A stretch of 64,000 nucleotides of DNA from Pannonibacter anstelovis (GCF_036881715.1 NZ_JBAKBF010000008.1:62001-126000); one strand, 5' to 3'; positions 1 to 9,320 are shown, counted from the stretch's first letter. A program made the numbers and translations. Notes: generated from the sequence alone by a model not told the origin.

Positions 1-2836
1 AGCCGGACGGCAGGCCGAAGCCCTGCTCCAGAGCCTTCAGCACGCTCTGGTCACTGACCTCGCCATCCAGAACCTTCTGCACGTCGATCTGCACCTTGCC
101 GCCAGTGGTCTGGCTGACGAGGTCATTGGCAACAGTTCCAAGCGCTTCTTCCGGCTTGACTTTCAGAAGCTGCACCAGTTCTCCGCCCACCTGCTGCAGC
201 TGTTCGTAAGCTGCCTGCGGATTTTCCAGTATGCCCTGGATGTCCGGATAGATCTGCGGCCGGTCCCAGGCGCCACGGATGACAACGGGCACACCGAGGG
301 CGGCCATCGTCTTGGATTCACCCTTGGCCCGCGGCATCGGGGCAATGCCTTGCAGACTGGGAACGATCTGCGGCTCCACCCGCCAGTCCAGCGCACGGCC
401 CGGCATGTCCGTGGTACCACTGCCCGTCATGCGGATCAGCGGACCGGCGAGCACCAGATCCTGATTGACGGCAACGCCGTTGCTGATCTGGAACGAGGCA
501 CTCAGCGTCGTGAAATCGGTCCGCGCCTCGCTGGACTGCTGCCAGCCCAGCAGCGTTCGGGCGGCGACATTACGCACCATGTCCTGCAGGTTGACCCCGA
601 GAATGGCGCCATTGAGCACTTCAAGCTTCGCTTCACCGCCGAGGTTGCCGATCAGCTCCGCTTCGCTGCTGCCGCGCGTGTTGATGTCATAGGAGAAAAA
701 GCCCGCACCATCGAGCCAGGAAATACCCGTGGCATCGCGCAGCAAATCCCGGGCACCGACCTTGGACAGGGTGAAGGCCGAGCGGATCTGAGGCTGGCGG
801 TTGCCGCCTTCCACCGTCAGCGTGCCCTTGCCCTCGCCGCCATAGAGGGAAACCTGCTGCAGATCTGCGGTCAGAACGCCATCGGCAATCGCCACTTTGA
901 GCGTGCTGTTGCCAAGCGTGATCCTGTCCCAGCTGATCGACTTGGCCGTCAGTGTCAGATCCGCATCAAAGGCGGCAAGTCCGCCGAAATCGACCGGGGC
1001 ATTGCTCCAGCCCTTCGCCGCCTTGGCGCCCCCAGACGGGGCCGCAGCACCTGCCGCAGGTTTCGCGCCGGAAGGCGCCTGAGCTGGGCCGGTGCCGAGA
1101 TAGGGATCAAGCGGCAGGCTTTCGAGCACGAGCGAAGCCGTCAGTTTCGGCACCTGTCCAAAAACCAGCTTGCCTTCGCCGCTGCCGCTGATGCCATCCA
1201 GCGTGAAGGCCGTATTGCGGAAGGAGACCGCATTCTCTCCCGCGGCAAACACACCCGCCACCCGGAATGGGCCAAGACCGGCACCGGGCGCGAGCGGACG
1301 GCCCAGCCAGGACAGCAGATTGCGCAGGCTCTTCGTTTCCACAAAGACCGAGCCATCCACACCGCCCGGCAATGTGGCAGATCCTTCGAAGCCGGCAGCT
1401 CCCCGGGCGCCTTCAAGGCGGACATCAACAGGCGCCGGAAGACCGGCCAGAAGAATGGCCGGCGTGGCAGAGCCCTTCAGGGCGAAGGCTTCCCCCCGCC
1501 AGCTCAGCCCGCCGGAAACGGTAACCGGCTTGTCCAGCCCGTCGAAACTCACCTTGGCATTGATGCCGCTGATCTGGTTGGCGCTTTCATCGCCGCCGGC
1601 GGCAGCGGCCAGATCAAGGCCAGTCACCGTGCCGCCCGAAACCGAGACAAGGCCCGAGAGCTGCAGGGAGCCCAGCAGCGAGGGCGCGTCTGCTCCTGCG
1701 GCCGCAAAGCGCAGATCTGTGCCAAACTCACCCGTGGCCGGGAAGGACAGGTTTGCCAGCCTCAGCGCATCCTGCAAGCTGCCGCCCGACGACTGGACAC
1801 GGCCCTCAAGCTTCGGCGCCTTGCCAGTGAGGTCCGCATTGAGGGAGAGCGCCAGTTTGAGCGCGCCAAGGGCAGCCGTTCCATCCTGCAGGGCAATCTG
1901 GCGCGCATCGCCGGCAATCCGGCCCGCGAGGGAGACTTCTCCGCTGTCCTGCGCGCCCTCAGCCCCCGCCAGCGCCATGATGGCAGCCAAAGAGGTGGCC
2001 TTGCCGTCCACAGCCAGATCCACAGCCAGCGGCGACAGGCCAAGCTCTCCCTCCACGTTGACTGTCGCCTCGCCTGCCTTGGCCATGAGATCGATCGCTG
2101 CCGTTTCTCCAGCCACAAGCTTCAGAAGGCTCGTCACCTGTGCATCGAGCAGGACGGATTGGCCGTTCCAGATTGCACTGGCATCCAGATCAGCCTGCTT
2201 ATCAAGGCCGGGCATCGTGAAACGGCCATTGATATCGGCCAGTTCCTGCCGCGTGCCGCTACGCTCATCCGCATAGACAAGACGCCCGCCGCGAATCTGA
2301 ACATCGTCAAACCCGACACGGGCCAGCGCCCCCAGGTCCCGCGCCTCCTGCGGCGCGCCGTCCGGAAGTGCTGGAGCAGGCGCAGGCGCGGCTTGTTCGT
2401 TGCCCTTGCTTTCAAACTGGGTAAAGACGCCCTCGATGCGCTTCATCGGCTGGCGCGGCGCCCAGGATGTGCGGCCTTCGCCATCGACCAGAAGGTTGAA
2501 CTCCGGAGTTTCAAGGGCAATGCCGGTCACCTGAATGGCGCCGCCAAACAAAGCTCCCCAACCAAGTTCGAAAGAAATGGAACCGGCACGGGCAAATTCG
2601 ACACCCCGGGCGCCAGCTTCACCCGACAGCCCGACATCTTCCGCGCTGAGATGAAACGCCGGCAGAAGGGAAATGGACACCGGGCCGTCAATGCGCAGAC
2701 GCAGGCCCGAGGCCGCTTCCACCTCCTGGATCACCCGCGCCTTGATGGCGTCCTTCGGCAGCACCATGGGCACGATGACCACAGCAGATGCCACGAGCAC
2801 AGCCACAATGCCTGCCCCGATCACAAGCCGCTTCAT
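1..2836 (-). CDS. AsmA family inner-membrane protein (3' end outside window)
   Basis: Reads leftward and leaves the window, so 945 codons are seen and no stop. It starts at an ATG behind GGGGAGACTGGG. Residues 4-26 form one hydrophobic anchor (VIGAGIVAVLVASAVVIV), followed by the AsmA opening (VEAASGLRLRIDGPVSI) and a long, beta-rich, low-complexity-free body. Near the visible end it carries the AsmA_2-type segment (SWLDGAGFFSYDINTRGSS, NGAILGVNLQDMVR, ALGVPVVIRGAWDRPQIYPD). AsmA-like proteins are anchored in the inner membrane and span the periplasm; known members take part in phospholipid transport to the outer membrane. Nothing here shows its cargo. It lies 108 bp beyond urtE in the same orientation and need not be functionally tied to it. 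A long open frame on the opposite strand is a GC-driven shadow. Confidence 0.88.
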   Translation of the reverse strand, partial: MKRLVIGAGIVAVLVASAVVIVPMVLPKDAIKARVIQEVEAASGLRLRIDGPVSISLLPAFHLSAEDVGLSGEAGARGVEFARAGSISFELGWGALFGGAIQVTGIALETPEFNLLVDGEGRTSWAPRQPMKRIEGVFTQFESKGNEQAAPAPAPALPDGAPQEARDLGALARVGFDDVQIRGGRLVYADERSGTRQELADINGRFTMPGLDKQADLDASAIWNGQSVLLDAQVTSLLKLVAGETAAIDLMAKAGEATVNVEGELGLSPLAVDLAVDGKATSLAAIMALAGAEGAQDSGEVSLAGRIAGDARQIALQDGTAALGALKLALSLNADLTGKAPKLEGRVQSSGGSLQDALRLANLSFPATGEFGTDLRFAAAGADAPSLLGSLQLSGLVSVSGGTVTGLDLAAAAGGDESANQISGINAKVSFDGLDKPVTVSGGLSWRGEAFALKGSATPAILLAGLPAPVDVRLEGARGAAGFEGSATLPGGVDGSVFVETKSLRNLLSWLGRPLAPGAGLGPFRVAGVFAAGENAVSFRNTAFTLDGISGSGEGKLVFGQVPKLTASLVLESLPLDPYLGTGPAQAPSGAKPAAGAAAPSGGAKAAKGWSNAPVDFGGLAAFDADLTLTAKSISWDRITLGNSTLKVAIADGVLTADLQQVSLYGGEGKGTLTVEGGNRQPQIRSAFTLSKVGARDLLRDATGISWLDGAGFFSYDINTRGSSEAELIGNLGGEAKLEVLNGAILGVNLQDMVRNVAARTLLGWQQSSEARTDFTTLSASFQISNGVAVNQDLVLAGPLIRMTGSGTTDMPGRALDWRVEPQIVPSLQGIAPMPRAKGESKTMAALGVPVVIRGAWDRPQIYPDIQGILENPQAAYEQLQQVGGELVQLLKVKPEEALGTVANDLVSQTTGGKVQIDVQKVLDGEVSDQSVLKALEQGFGLPSG

Positions 2837-2944
2837 CCCAGTCTCCCCGAATACCGAATCGGACCAAGTTTAGGACAAAGCGTGTCAACAGCGTGACCTT
2901 GAATCGCAGAACTGCGTATTCTTAATGCCGGGGCGTCACGAAGC

Positions 2945-3640
2945 TCAGACCGTCAGATGCCGGCGCACTTCCGTTTCATCGAGCTCGCTGCGCAGGCCCG
3001 CCATCACCACCTCGCCCCGGTCCATCACCGCGAAGCGGTCGGCAAGGTCGCGGGCAAATTCGAAATACTGCTCCACCAGAATGATCGCCATGGTGCCCTG
3101 ATCGCGCAGCCATTCGATGGCACGGCCAATGTCCTTGATGATGGACGGCTGAATGCCTTCTGTCGGCTCGTCCAGCACGAGAAGCTTCGGCCGCATGACG
3201 AGGGCACGGGCGATGGCAAGCTGCTGCTGCTGGCCGCCGGACAGATCACCGCCCCGGCGCGCCAGCATGTCCTTCAGCACCGGGAACAGCTCGAAGATGG
3301 TCTCCGGGATGGTCCGGTCGCGGCGGGCAAGGGGGGCATAGCCGGTTTCAAGATTCTCTTTCACGCTCAGAAGCGGAAAGATCTCGCGGCCCTGGGGCAC
3401 GACGGCAATGCCAAGCCGTGCCCGGGCATGGGGCGCAAGGCGCGAGATATCCTGTCCCTGCCACAGGATGCGCCCACCGCTGACCGGCTGCTGGCCCGCG
3501 ATGGCACGCAATGTCGAGGTCTTGCCCACACCGTTGCGGCCCATCAGGCAGGTCACCTTGCCCGCTTCCGCCTCAATGGAGACGCCCTTGAGCGCCTGAG
3601 CCGCGCCATAGTGAAGATCAATCTTTTCAACGCTCAGCAT
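2945..3640 (-). CDS. urtE: Urea ABC transporter ATP-binding protein UrtE
   Basis: ATPase of the five-part urea importer and last gene of the operon. The 231-residue product has Walker A GRNGVGKT (34-41), signature LSGGQ (133-137) and Walker B LLVLDE (153-158). It also has the LivF/UrtE-type insert EPTEGIQPSIIKDI. An upstream in-frame ATG would add 32 residues, but GGAG lies six bases before the ATG at 3640 and the protein then begins MLSVEKIDLHYG, as UrtE proteins do, so this start was chosen. It is separated from urtD by 103 bp, an unusually wide gap for this operon. LivF-type amino acid ATPases are similar; the partner genes settle the assignment. Confidence 0.94.
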   Translation of the reverse strand: MLSVEKIDLHYGAAQALKGVSIEAEAGKVTCLMGRNGVGKTSTLRAIAGQQPVSGGRILWQGQDISRLAPHARARLGIAVVPQGREIFPLLSVKENLETGYAPLARRDRTIPETIFELFPVLKDMLARRGGDLSGGQQQQLAIARALVMRPKLLVLDEPTEGIQPSIIKDIGRAIEWLRDQGTMAIILVEQYFEFARDLADRFAVMDRGEVVMAGLRSELDETEVRRHLTV

Positions 3641-3743
3641 GGTCTGCTCCATTTCATCCGGCCAAGAGGCGGGGCCTTCATCTGCCCCCTCAAGAAGAGA
3701 GGCGGAAGTTTTGTTAGCGATCTGGCTCTGCGGCAATTTCCCC

Positions 3744-4490
3744 TCACCGTCCCAGATAAACTTCCACCACCCGTTCGTTCGACGACACGTGGTCGATCGA
3801 GCCTTCGGCCAGAACGGAGCCTTCGTGCAGCACCGTCACCTTGACGCCCAGTGCACGGATGAAGCTCATGTCGTGCTCCACCACCACCACAGAGCGGGTC
3901 TTGTTGATGTCCTTGAGCAGCTCCGCCGTTTCCGCCGTTTCAGCGTCGGTCATGCCGGCTGCGGGCTCATCGACCAGGAGAAGCTGCGGCTCCTGCGCCA
4001 GCAGCATGCCGATTTCCAGCCACTGCTTCTGGCCATGGCTGAGATTGGCCGCCAGCTCGTTGCGGCGGCTGCCCAGCCGGATCAGTTCCAGCAGCTCCTC
4101 GACCCGTGCCTTTTCCTTGCGCGACAGCACGTGGAACAGCGTCGAGAACGGTCCGCGCGGAGCCTTCAGCGCCAGTTCCAGATTGTCCTGAACCGTGTGG
4201 CTCTCAAAAACCGTCGGCTTCTGGAATTTCCGGCCAATGCCAAGCTCGGCAATATCGGCTTCGTCCAGCTGGGTGAGGTCGGTCTGACCGCCGAAGAACA
4301 CCTCGCCCGTATCCGGCCGGGTCTTGCCGGTGATCACGTCCATCATCGTCGTCTTGCCCGCACCATTGGGGCCGATGATGGCGCGCATTTCGCCCGGCGC
4401 GATGACGAAGGACAGTGAGTTGAGCGCGCGGAAGCCATCGAAGGAGACGCTGACGCCATCCAGATAGAGAAGGCTCGTTTGACGGGTCAT
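3744..4490 (-). CDS. urtD: Urea ABC transporter ATP-binding protein UrtD
   Basis: Second ATPase of the urea importer, 248 residues. Walker A is GPNGAGKTT (40-48). The signature is the UrtD-type LSHGQK (150-155) and Walker B is LLLVDEP (170-176). The GIGRKFQKPTVFESHTV stretch is characteristic of UrtD within the LivG-like ATPases. The chosen ATG lies only four bases after the urtC stop, consistent with translational coupling; a longer reading would run back into urtC. It would pair with UrtE to power the UrtB-UrtC channel. Confidence 0.95.
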   Translation of the reverse strand: MTRQTSLLYLDGVSVSFDGFRALNSLSFVIAPGEMRAIIGPNGAGKTTMMDVITGKTRPDTGEVFFGGQTDLTQLDEADIAELGIGRKFQKPTVFESHTVQDNLELALKAPRGPFSTLFHVLSRKEKARVEELLELIRLGSRRNELAANLSHGQKQWLEIGMLLAQEPQLLLVDEPAAGMTDAETAETAELLKDINKTRSVVVVEHDMSFIRALGVKVTVLHEGSVLAEGSIDHVSSNERVVEVYLGR

Positions 4491-4494
4491 GGCT

Positions 4495-5676
4495 TCACTC
4501 CGCCGGTTGCGGCGCACTCGCGCCCGTGGATTGGTGACCGGATTGAGGGCCGGATGAGGAGGTGTCCTGCGGCTTGCGGCGGCCTGCGATCTTTGCCCGC
4601 ATCTGGGCCGCAAGGCCGGTGATGCCCTTGGGCAGGAACAGCGTCACCACCACGAACAGCGCACCGAGAGCAAAGAGCCAGACTTCCGGCAGCACGGCGG
4701 TGAACCAGGTCTTGCCGTAGTTGACCAGCACCGCGCCAATGATCGGCCCATAGAGCGTGCCGCGCCCGCCGACAGCCACCCAGATCACCACCTCGATGGA
4801 ATTGGCCGGGGCAAATTCACCCGGATTGATGATGCCCACCTGCGGCACATAAAGCGCTCCGGCAAGGCCCGCCATCATGGCCGAAACGGTCCATACGAAG
4901 AGCTTGTAGCGCTCCACCTTGTAGCCGAGGAAACGGGTGCGGCTTTCCGCATCGCGCACTGCCACCAGCACCTTGCCGAGCTTGGAGCGGGTGATGGAAC
5001 GGGCGAGCAGGAAGGACACGATCAACGCCAGACCCGAGGCAAGAAACAGCCCGGCGCGGGTGGCATCGGCCTGCACGGAAAAGCCGAGGATGTCCTTGAA
5101 ATCGGTCAGGCCATTGTTGCCGCCAAAGCCCATGTCATTGCGGAAGAAGGCGAGCAGCAGCGCATAGGTCAGCGCCTGCGTGATGATCGAGAGATAGACA
5201 CCCGACACCCGCGAGCGGAAGGCAAACCAGCCGAAGACAAAGGCCAGCACGCCCGGCACCAGAAGCACCATGAGCATGGCAAAGGGGAAGCTGTCGAAGC
5301 CGTACCAGTACCAGGGCAGTTCCTTCCAGTTGAGGAACACCATGAAATCCGGCAGCACCGGATCGCCATAAACGCCGCGCGGGCCGATCTGGCGCATCAG
5401 ATACATGCCCATGGCATAGCCGCCGAGGGCAAAGAAGGCCCCGTGCCCCAGCGAGAGAATGCCGCAATAGCCCCAGACGAGATCCACCGACAGCGCCAGC
5501 AGCGCATAGGTGAGATACTTGCCCATCAGGCTCACCGCATAGGTGGGCACATGCAGGGGATGATCCGGCGGCAGCAGCAGGTTGAGCGCAGGCACCGCCA
5601 GAATGATGGCACCAGCAATGATGAGGAACAGCGTGGCCTGCCGGTCGAAGGCGCGGAGAAGGAAATGGGTGATCAT
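4495..5676 (-). CDS. urtC: Urea ABC transporter permease UrtC
   Basis: Inner-membrane permease of 393 residues in the branched-chain amino acid/urea (LivM-like) family. It has about ten hydrophobic segments. The permease signature region (LSLGHGAFFALGGYAMGMYL) and the UrtC-specific soluble insert (WKELPWYWYGFDSFPFA) are both visible. The start codon overlaps the urtB stop by the ATGA arrangement, so the two permeases are very probably made in a fixed ratio. The C-terminal 30 residues after LAAQMRAKIAGRRK are Ser/Pro-rich and probably a cytoplasmic tail. Confidence 0.95.
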   Translation of the reverse strand: MITHFLLRAFDRQATLFLIIAGAIILAVPALNLLLPPDHPLHVPTYAVSLMGKYLTYALLALSVDLVWGYCGILSLGHGAFFALGGYAMGMYLMRQIGPRGVYGDPVLPDFMVFLNWKELPWYWYGFDSFPFAMLMVLLVPGVLAFVFGWFAFRSRVSGVYLSIITQALTYALLLAFFRNDMGFGGNNGLTDFKDILGFSVQADATRAGLFLASGLALIVSFLLARSITRSKLGKVLVAVRDAESRTRFLGYKVERYKLFVWTVSAMMAGLAGALYVPQVGIINPGEFAPANSIEVVIWVAVGGRGTLYGPIIGAVLVNYGKTWFTAVLPEVWLFALGALFVVVTLFLPKGITGLAAQMRAKIAGRRKPQDTSSSGPQSGHQSTGASAPQPAE

Positions 5677-7301
5677 GCGTCAACTGCCCGGCCCTTGAGA
5701 GCAAACAGCCCCCGTGGACGCTTCTGGATGAAGAGAATGATGAAGACGAGCACGAGGATCTTGCCGAGCACGGCCCCGGCATAGGGCTCCAGGAACTTGT
5801 TGACGACGCCCAAGGTCAGCGCGCCCACCAGCGTGCCCCACAGGTTGCCCACGCCGCCGAAGACCACGACCATGAAACTGTCGATGATGTAGCCCTGTCC
5901 AAGGTTGGGTGATACGTTGTCGATCTGCGACAGGGCGACACCGGCAATCCCGGCAATGCCGGAGCCAAGGCCGAAGGTGAGCGCGTCAATCCAGGGTGTG
6001 CGGATGCCCATGGAGGCGGCCATGCGGCGGTTCTGCGTGACGGCGCGGGTGTAGAGGCCGAAAGGCGTTTTCTTCAGCACCAGCATCAGCCCGGCAAAGA
6101 CCAGCAGCGCAAAGACGACGATCCAGAGCCGGTTATAGGTGATGGTCATCTCACCCAGCTGGAAGGCGCCGGACATCCAGTCCGGATTGCCCACTTCGCG
6201 GTTGGTTGGCCCGAAGATGGAGCGCACCGCCTGCTGCAGCATCAGCGACAGGCCCCAGGTGGCCAACAGCGTTTCCAGTGGCCGCCCGTAGAGGAAACGG
6301 ATGATACCGCGCTCAATGGCCATGCCGATCAGCCCCGTCACCAGAAAGGCGAGCGGCAGGGCGATGAACAAGGACATGTCGAACAGCGCCGGAAAGCTGG
6401 TGCGGATCACCTCCTGCACCATGAAGGTGACATAGGCGCCGATCATCACCATCTCGCCATGGGCCATGTTGATCACGCCCATCACGCCAAAGGTGATGGC
6501 AAGGCCGATAGCGGCCAGCAGCAGAACCGAACCCAGCGACAGCCCATACCAGATGTTCTGCGCGCCATCCCAAAGCGCCATGGTCTTTTCGATGCGCGTG
6601 ATGCCGGCCTGCGCTGCATCACGCAGGGCTGGCGATGTCTTTGCATCCCCGGTCACCGCCGTCAGCACGGAGAGGGCATCGCGCCCGCCCGCAGAGGCGA
6701 TCATGTCCACCGCCGCCAGCTTCGCTGCCTCCGGCGCATCGCTGACGAGAATGGCCGCAGCGCGGGCCTGCTCCATGGCTGCCTTGACCGCTGGATCGGT
6801 TTCAGCGGCCAGCGCCGCTTCCAGCAAGGGCAGTGACTCAGCATCACGAGCCTTGAATACGGCACCAGCCGCTGCAAGCCGCACTGCCGGATCGGGTGCG
6901 CGCAATGTCAGACCGCCCAGCGCCGAGCGGATGGTGCGGCGCAAGCCGTTGTTGACCTTGATCTTGGAGACTTCACCCGCCGCGACCGTGCCCAGCGCCT
7001 CTCCGGTCAGCGGATCGGTCAGGGCAAGACCGGAGCCCGCCTTCACGCCGATGACGGCCATGCCGTCGCTCTTGCGCAAGTAAAGATCACCGGACGACAG
7101 GGCCTCCAGCGCCGGGGCAACGGCGGGATCTCCGGTGGCCGCCAGCGCACCCACTTGCGCCTCGGTTTCCTTGAACCCGCCTTCGCCCAGCTTGTTCACC
7201 AGCGGCCGCAGAACGTCCGTGGCTTGCGAAAAGGCTGGCTGCTGGACTGTGGCGAAGATCACCAGTGTCAGCAGACAGATCATGAGGCGTTTCAGAGACA
7301 T
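5673..7301 (-). CDS. urtB: Urea ABC transporter permease UrtB
   Basis: Second permease, 542 residues from the chosen ATG. The start gives a clear signal peptide (MSLKRLMICLLTLVIF, then AFSQA). After it come about 220 periplasmic residues with HEAT-like Ala/Leu repeats (DPAVRLAAAGAVFKARDAES, DPAVKAAMEQARAAAIL), which is usual for proteobacterial UrtB. The LivH-like membrane domain follows, with the UrtB hallmark TLLATWGLSLMLQQAVRSIF and GPTNREVGNPDWMSG. A longer frame upstream translates the GC-rich repeat in the urtA-urtB gap and is unlikely to be coding. The gene ends in a four-base overlap with urtC. Confidence 0.94.
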   Translation of the reverse strand: MSLKRLMICLLTLVIFATVQQPAFSQATDVLRPLVNKLGEGGFKETEAQVGALAATGDPAVAPALEALSSGDLYLRKSDGMAVIGVKAGSGLALTDPLTGEALGTVAAGEVSKIKVNNGLRRTIRSALGGLTLRAPDPAVRLAAAGAVFKARDAESLPLLEAALAAETDPAVKAAMEQARAAAILVSDAPEAAKLAAVDMIASAGGRDALSVLTAVTGDAKTSPALRDAAQAGITRIEKTMALWDGAQNIWYGLSLGSVLLLAAIGLAITFGVMGVINMAHGEMVMIGAYVTFMVQEVIRTSFPALFDMSLFIALPLAFLVTGLIGMAIERGIIRFLYGRPLETLLATWGLSLMLQQAVRSIFGPTNREVGNPDWMSGAFQLGEMTITYNRLWIVVFALLVFAGLMLVLKKTPFGLYTRAVTQNRRMAASMGIRTPWIDALTFGLGSGIAGIAGVALSQIDNVSPNLGQGYIIDSFMVVVFGGVGNLWGTLVGALTLGVVNKFLEPYAGAVLGKILVLVFIILFIQKRPRGLFALKGRAVDA

Positions 7302-7425
7302 GGGCGTCACCTGGCTGGAAATTCTCTTGATGATCCGGGCGGATTCGAGCGCCCGGCAGGCTGACCCTTGCCCTTGGAGACCAGCTGCTGCGCTTATGAT
7401 TCTTTGCGCACAGCGGCCTCTCAGT

Positions 7426-7463
7426 CCCCCTCCCCCTTGAGGGGAGGGGCTAGGGGTGGGGGT
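7426..7463 (+). repeat. GC-rich intergenic repeat, copy 1
   Basis: Begins CCCCCTCCCCCTTGAGGGG and ends GGGGTGGGGGT; its first half is itself nearly palindromic (CCCCTCCCCCTTGAGGGGAGGGG). It is matched by an inverted copy about 80 bp away, with two differences over 37 bases. Elements with a C-rich/CTTGAG/G-rich core occur widely between genes in alphaproteobacteria (general knowledge). No coding function is seen. Confidence 0.8.
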
Positions 7464-7542
7464 TTTCACGGAGAAACGCTGCGTAACTGGCACAACACTG
7501 GTCCGTGAACTTTCAGAAAATACCGCGCGTTCTCAGTCCGTT

Positions 7543-7580
7543 ACCCCCACCCCTTCCCCCTCCCCTCAAGGGGGAGGGGA
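7543..7580 (-). repeat. GC-rich intergenic repeat, copy 2 (inverted)
   Basis: Reverse complement of the copy at 7426-7463: reading leftward it has the same CCCCTCCCCCTTGAGGGG start and the same GGGGTGGGGGT end, with GA where copy 1 has CT in the middle. The two copies face each other, so in RNA they could fold into one long hairpin as well as two local ones. Confidence 0.8.
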
Positions 7581-7667
7581 GCGGAGGCGCTGGTGCATAG
7601 CTGCATTCATCAGATGCGACAGCGTTATTCCTTGGGAAGAGGAACCGGTTGCGAGCCACACGGCACA

Positions 7668-7696
7668 GAGCAGGGCGGGAGATTCCCGCCCTGCTC
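7668..7696 (-). terminator. 13-bp stem-loop just downstream of urtA
   Basis: Arms 7668-7680 (GAGCAGGGCGGGA) and 7684-7696 pair perfectly over 13 bases with a three-base loop, starting seven bases past the urtA stop. No T-run follows in the leftward direction, so this may be a processing or partial-termination hairpin that lets urtA be expressed above urtBCDE, rather than a full Rho-independent terminator. Confidence 0.6.
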
Positions 7697-7702
7697 CCCA
7701 CA

Positions 7703-8998
7703 TCAGCTGCCGGAGCCGCCGCACTTGCCGGTCTTCACGTTGAAGTTTCCGCAGGAGAGCGGGGCGCGCCAGTCGGCGATGAGGTCCTTGGAGCCTTCCA
7801 GGTAGTCGGACCACTCGTCACCGACCACGAGGCCCGGGGTCTCCCATACGGTCTCGAACTGGCCGTCTGCCTGGATCTCGCCGATGAGCACCGGCTTGGT
7901 GATGTGGTGGTTCGGCATCATGGCCGAGTAGCCGCCGGAGAGGTTCGGGACGGACACGCCGACGAGCGCATCAATGACCGCATCCGGGTCAGTCGTGCCA
8001 GCCTTCTCGACCGCCTTCACCCACATGTTGAAGCCGATGTAATGAGCTTCCATCGGATCGTTGGTCACGCGCTTTTCGTTGCCGGTATAGGCGCGCCAGC
8101 TTTCGATGAACTCGGCGTTGACCGGCGTATCGACGGACTGGAAGTAGTTCCAGGCGGCCAGATGGCCAACGAGCGGTGCGGTATCGAGACCGGCCAGCTC
8201 TTCCTCACCCACGGAGAAGGCAACGACCGGAATGTCTTCAGCCTTGATACCGGCGTTGCCGAGTTCCTTGTAGAAAGGCACATTGGCATCGCCGTTGATG
8301 GTGGAGACCACGGCGGTCTTCTTGCCGGCCGAGCCGAAGGCCTTGATGTCGGACACGATCGTCTGCCAGTCGGAATGACCGAACGGCGTGTAGTTGATCA
8401 TGATGTCCTCTTCCTTGACGCCCTTGGACTTCAGATAGGCTTCAAGAATCTTGTTCGTCGTGCGCGGATAGACATAGTCGGTGCCCGCCAGCACCCAGCG
8501 CTCCACGCCTTCCTCGTTCATGAGGTAGTCAACCGCCGGGATAGCCTGCTGGTTGGGAGCAGCGCCGGTGTAGAACACGTTGCGCTGGCTTTCCTCACCC
8601 TCGTACTGGACGGGGTAGAACAGGATCGAGTTCAGCTCCTCGAACACCGGCAGAACGGACTTGCGCGACACGGAGGTCCAGCAGCCAAAGACAGCCGAAA
8701 CCTTGTTGACGGAGATCAGTTCGCGGGCCTTCTCGGCAAAGAGCGGCCAGTCGGATGCAGGGTCAACGACAACCGCCTCCAGCTTCTTGCCCAGCACGCC
8801 GCCCTTCTTGTTCTGCTCCTCGATGAGGAACAGCATGGTGTCCTTCAGCGTCGTTTCGGAAATCGCCATCGTGCCCGACAACGAATGCAGGATGCCGATC
8901 TTGATCGTCTCCTCGGCCAGCGCGCCGCCGATCATGGTCGAAGTCATCAGGCCCGCCACCACGAACCCTGCCATGCGGGAAGTCATCCTGGTCATCAT
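7703..8998 (-). CDS. urtA: Urea ABC transporter substrate-binding protein UrtA
   Basis: Periplasmic binding protein of the urea importer, 431 residues. The chosen first ATG of an ATG-ATG pair lies seven bases after AAGGGGA. The N terminus is a signal peptide with a hydrophobic core (AGFVVAGLMTSTMIGG) and cleavage near ALA-EETIKIG. Family hallmarks of UrtA are visible: HSLSGTMAISE, PVQYEGEESQRNVFYTGAAP, GTDYVYPRTTNKI and MEAHYIGFNMW. Relatives bind short-chain amides (FmdD/AmiC type), so acetamide or formamide remain possible ligands, although the complete urtABCDE set favours urea. Expression is probably under nitrogen control. No urease genes are visible in the window. Confidence 0.95.
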   Translation of the reverse strand: MMTRMTSRMAGFVVAGLMTSTMIGGALAEETIKIGILHSLSGTMAISETTLKDTMLFLIEEQNKKGGVLGKKLEAVVVDPASDWPLFAEKARELISVNKVSAVFGCWTSVSRKSVLPVFEELNSILFYPVQYEGEESQRNVFYTGAAPNQQAIPAVDYLMNEEGVERWVLAGTDYVYPRTTNKILEAYLKSKGVKEEDIMINYTPFGHSDWQTIVSDIKAFGSAGKKTAVVSTINGDANVPFYKELGNAGIKAEDIPVVAFSVGEEELAGLDTAPLVGHLAAWNYFQSVDTPVNAEFIESWRAYTGNEKRVTNDPMEAHYIGFNMWVKAVEKAGTTDPDAVIDALVGVSVPNLSGGYSAMMPNHHITKPVLIGEIQADGQFETVWETPGLVVGDEWSDYLEGSKDLIADWRAPLSCGNFNVKTGKCGGSGS

Positions 8999-9162
8999 CT
9001 GCTGTTCCCCTTGATTTTTGCCCGTCCCGGCCATCCGCCGGGATCACCCCATCTGGAAGCGGTGCGCCGTCCGGAGCATTTCCGCTCATCCGGCTTGCCG
9101 CCCGCGGCCGCCGCTGGCTGCCGTCTGAAGGGGATCGTGCGGCCTCATGCGGCAGCGCAACA

Positions 9163-9178
9163 TACGTCGATTGACGTA
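9163..9178. promoter_or_regulatory. Inverted repeat TACGTC-N4-GACGTA, candidate operator
   Basis: Perfect six-base arms around GATT, roughly 165 bp upstream of urtA and 185 bp upstream of the sensor gene. LuxR/NarL-type regulators bind short inverted hexamers of this kind (family knowledge). That this is the site of the neighbouring response regulator is an inference. Confidence 0.45.
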
Positions 9179-9320
9179 GCCCCCTGCGTCAGCCTTGCCG
9201 CCTGCCTTCCCGTTGGGCAGCGCCACGGGGAAAACCGGCATGATCCCTGCTAGGTACAGGTGAACTTGCAAGAAACGGAGCGGCATCCGGAGCTTTTTCG
9301 GGAATGCGGGAACGGCAAAC

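Larger units (their letters stand above)
7302..7702. other. urtA-urtB intergenic region (401 bp)
   Basis: No gene is supported here. The gap holds a strong 13-bp stem-loop just past the urtA stop and two inverted copies of a GC-rich palindromic repeat. The short frames found here merely translate the repeats. Because urtA, urtB and the rest share orientation, this gap is the likely place where the amount of binding protein is set apart from the membrane components. Confidence 0.7.

Noticed and set aside
350..2896. 848-codon rightward open frame
   Set aside because: Antisense shadow of the AsmA gene. Its translation is Arg/Ala/Gln-rich and matches nothing, while the opposite strand has an anchor and AsmA motifs.
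9241..9300. Possible sigma-54 promoter around TTGCAAG
   Set aside because: The GG/GC elements are not at the required spacing on either strand.
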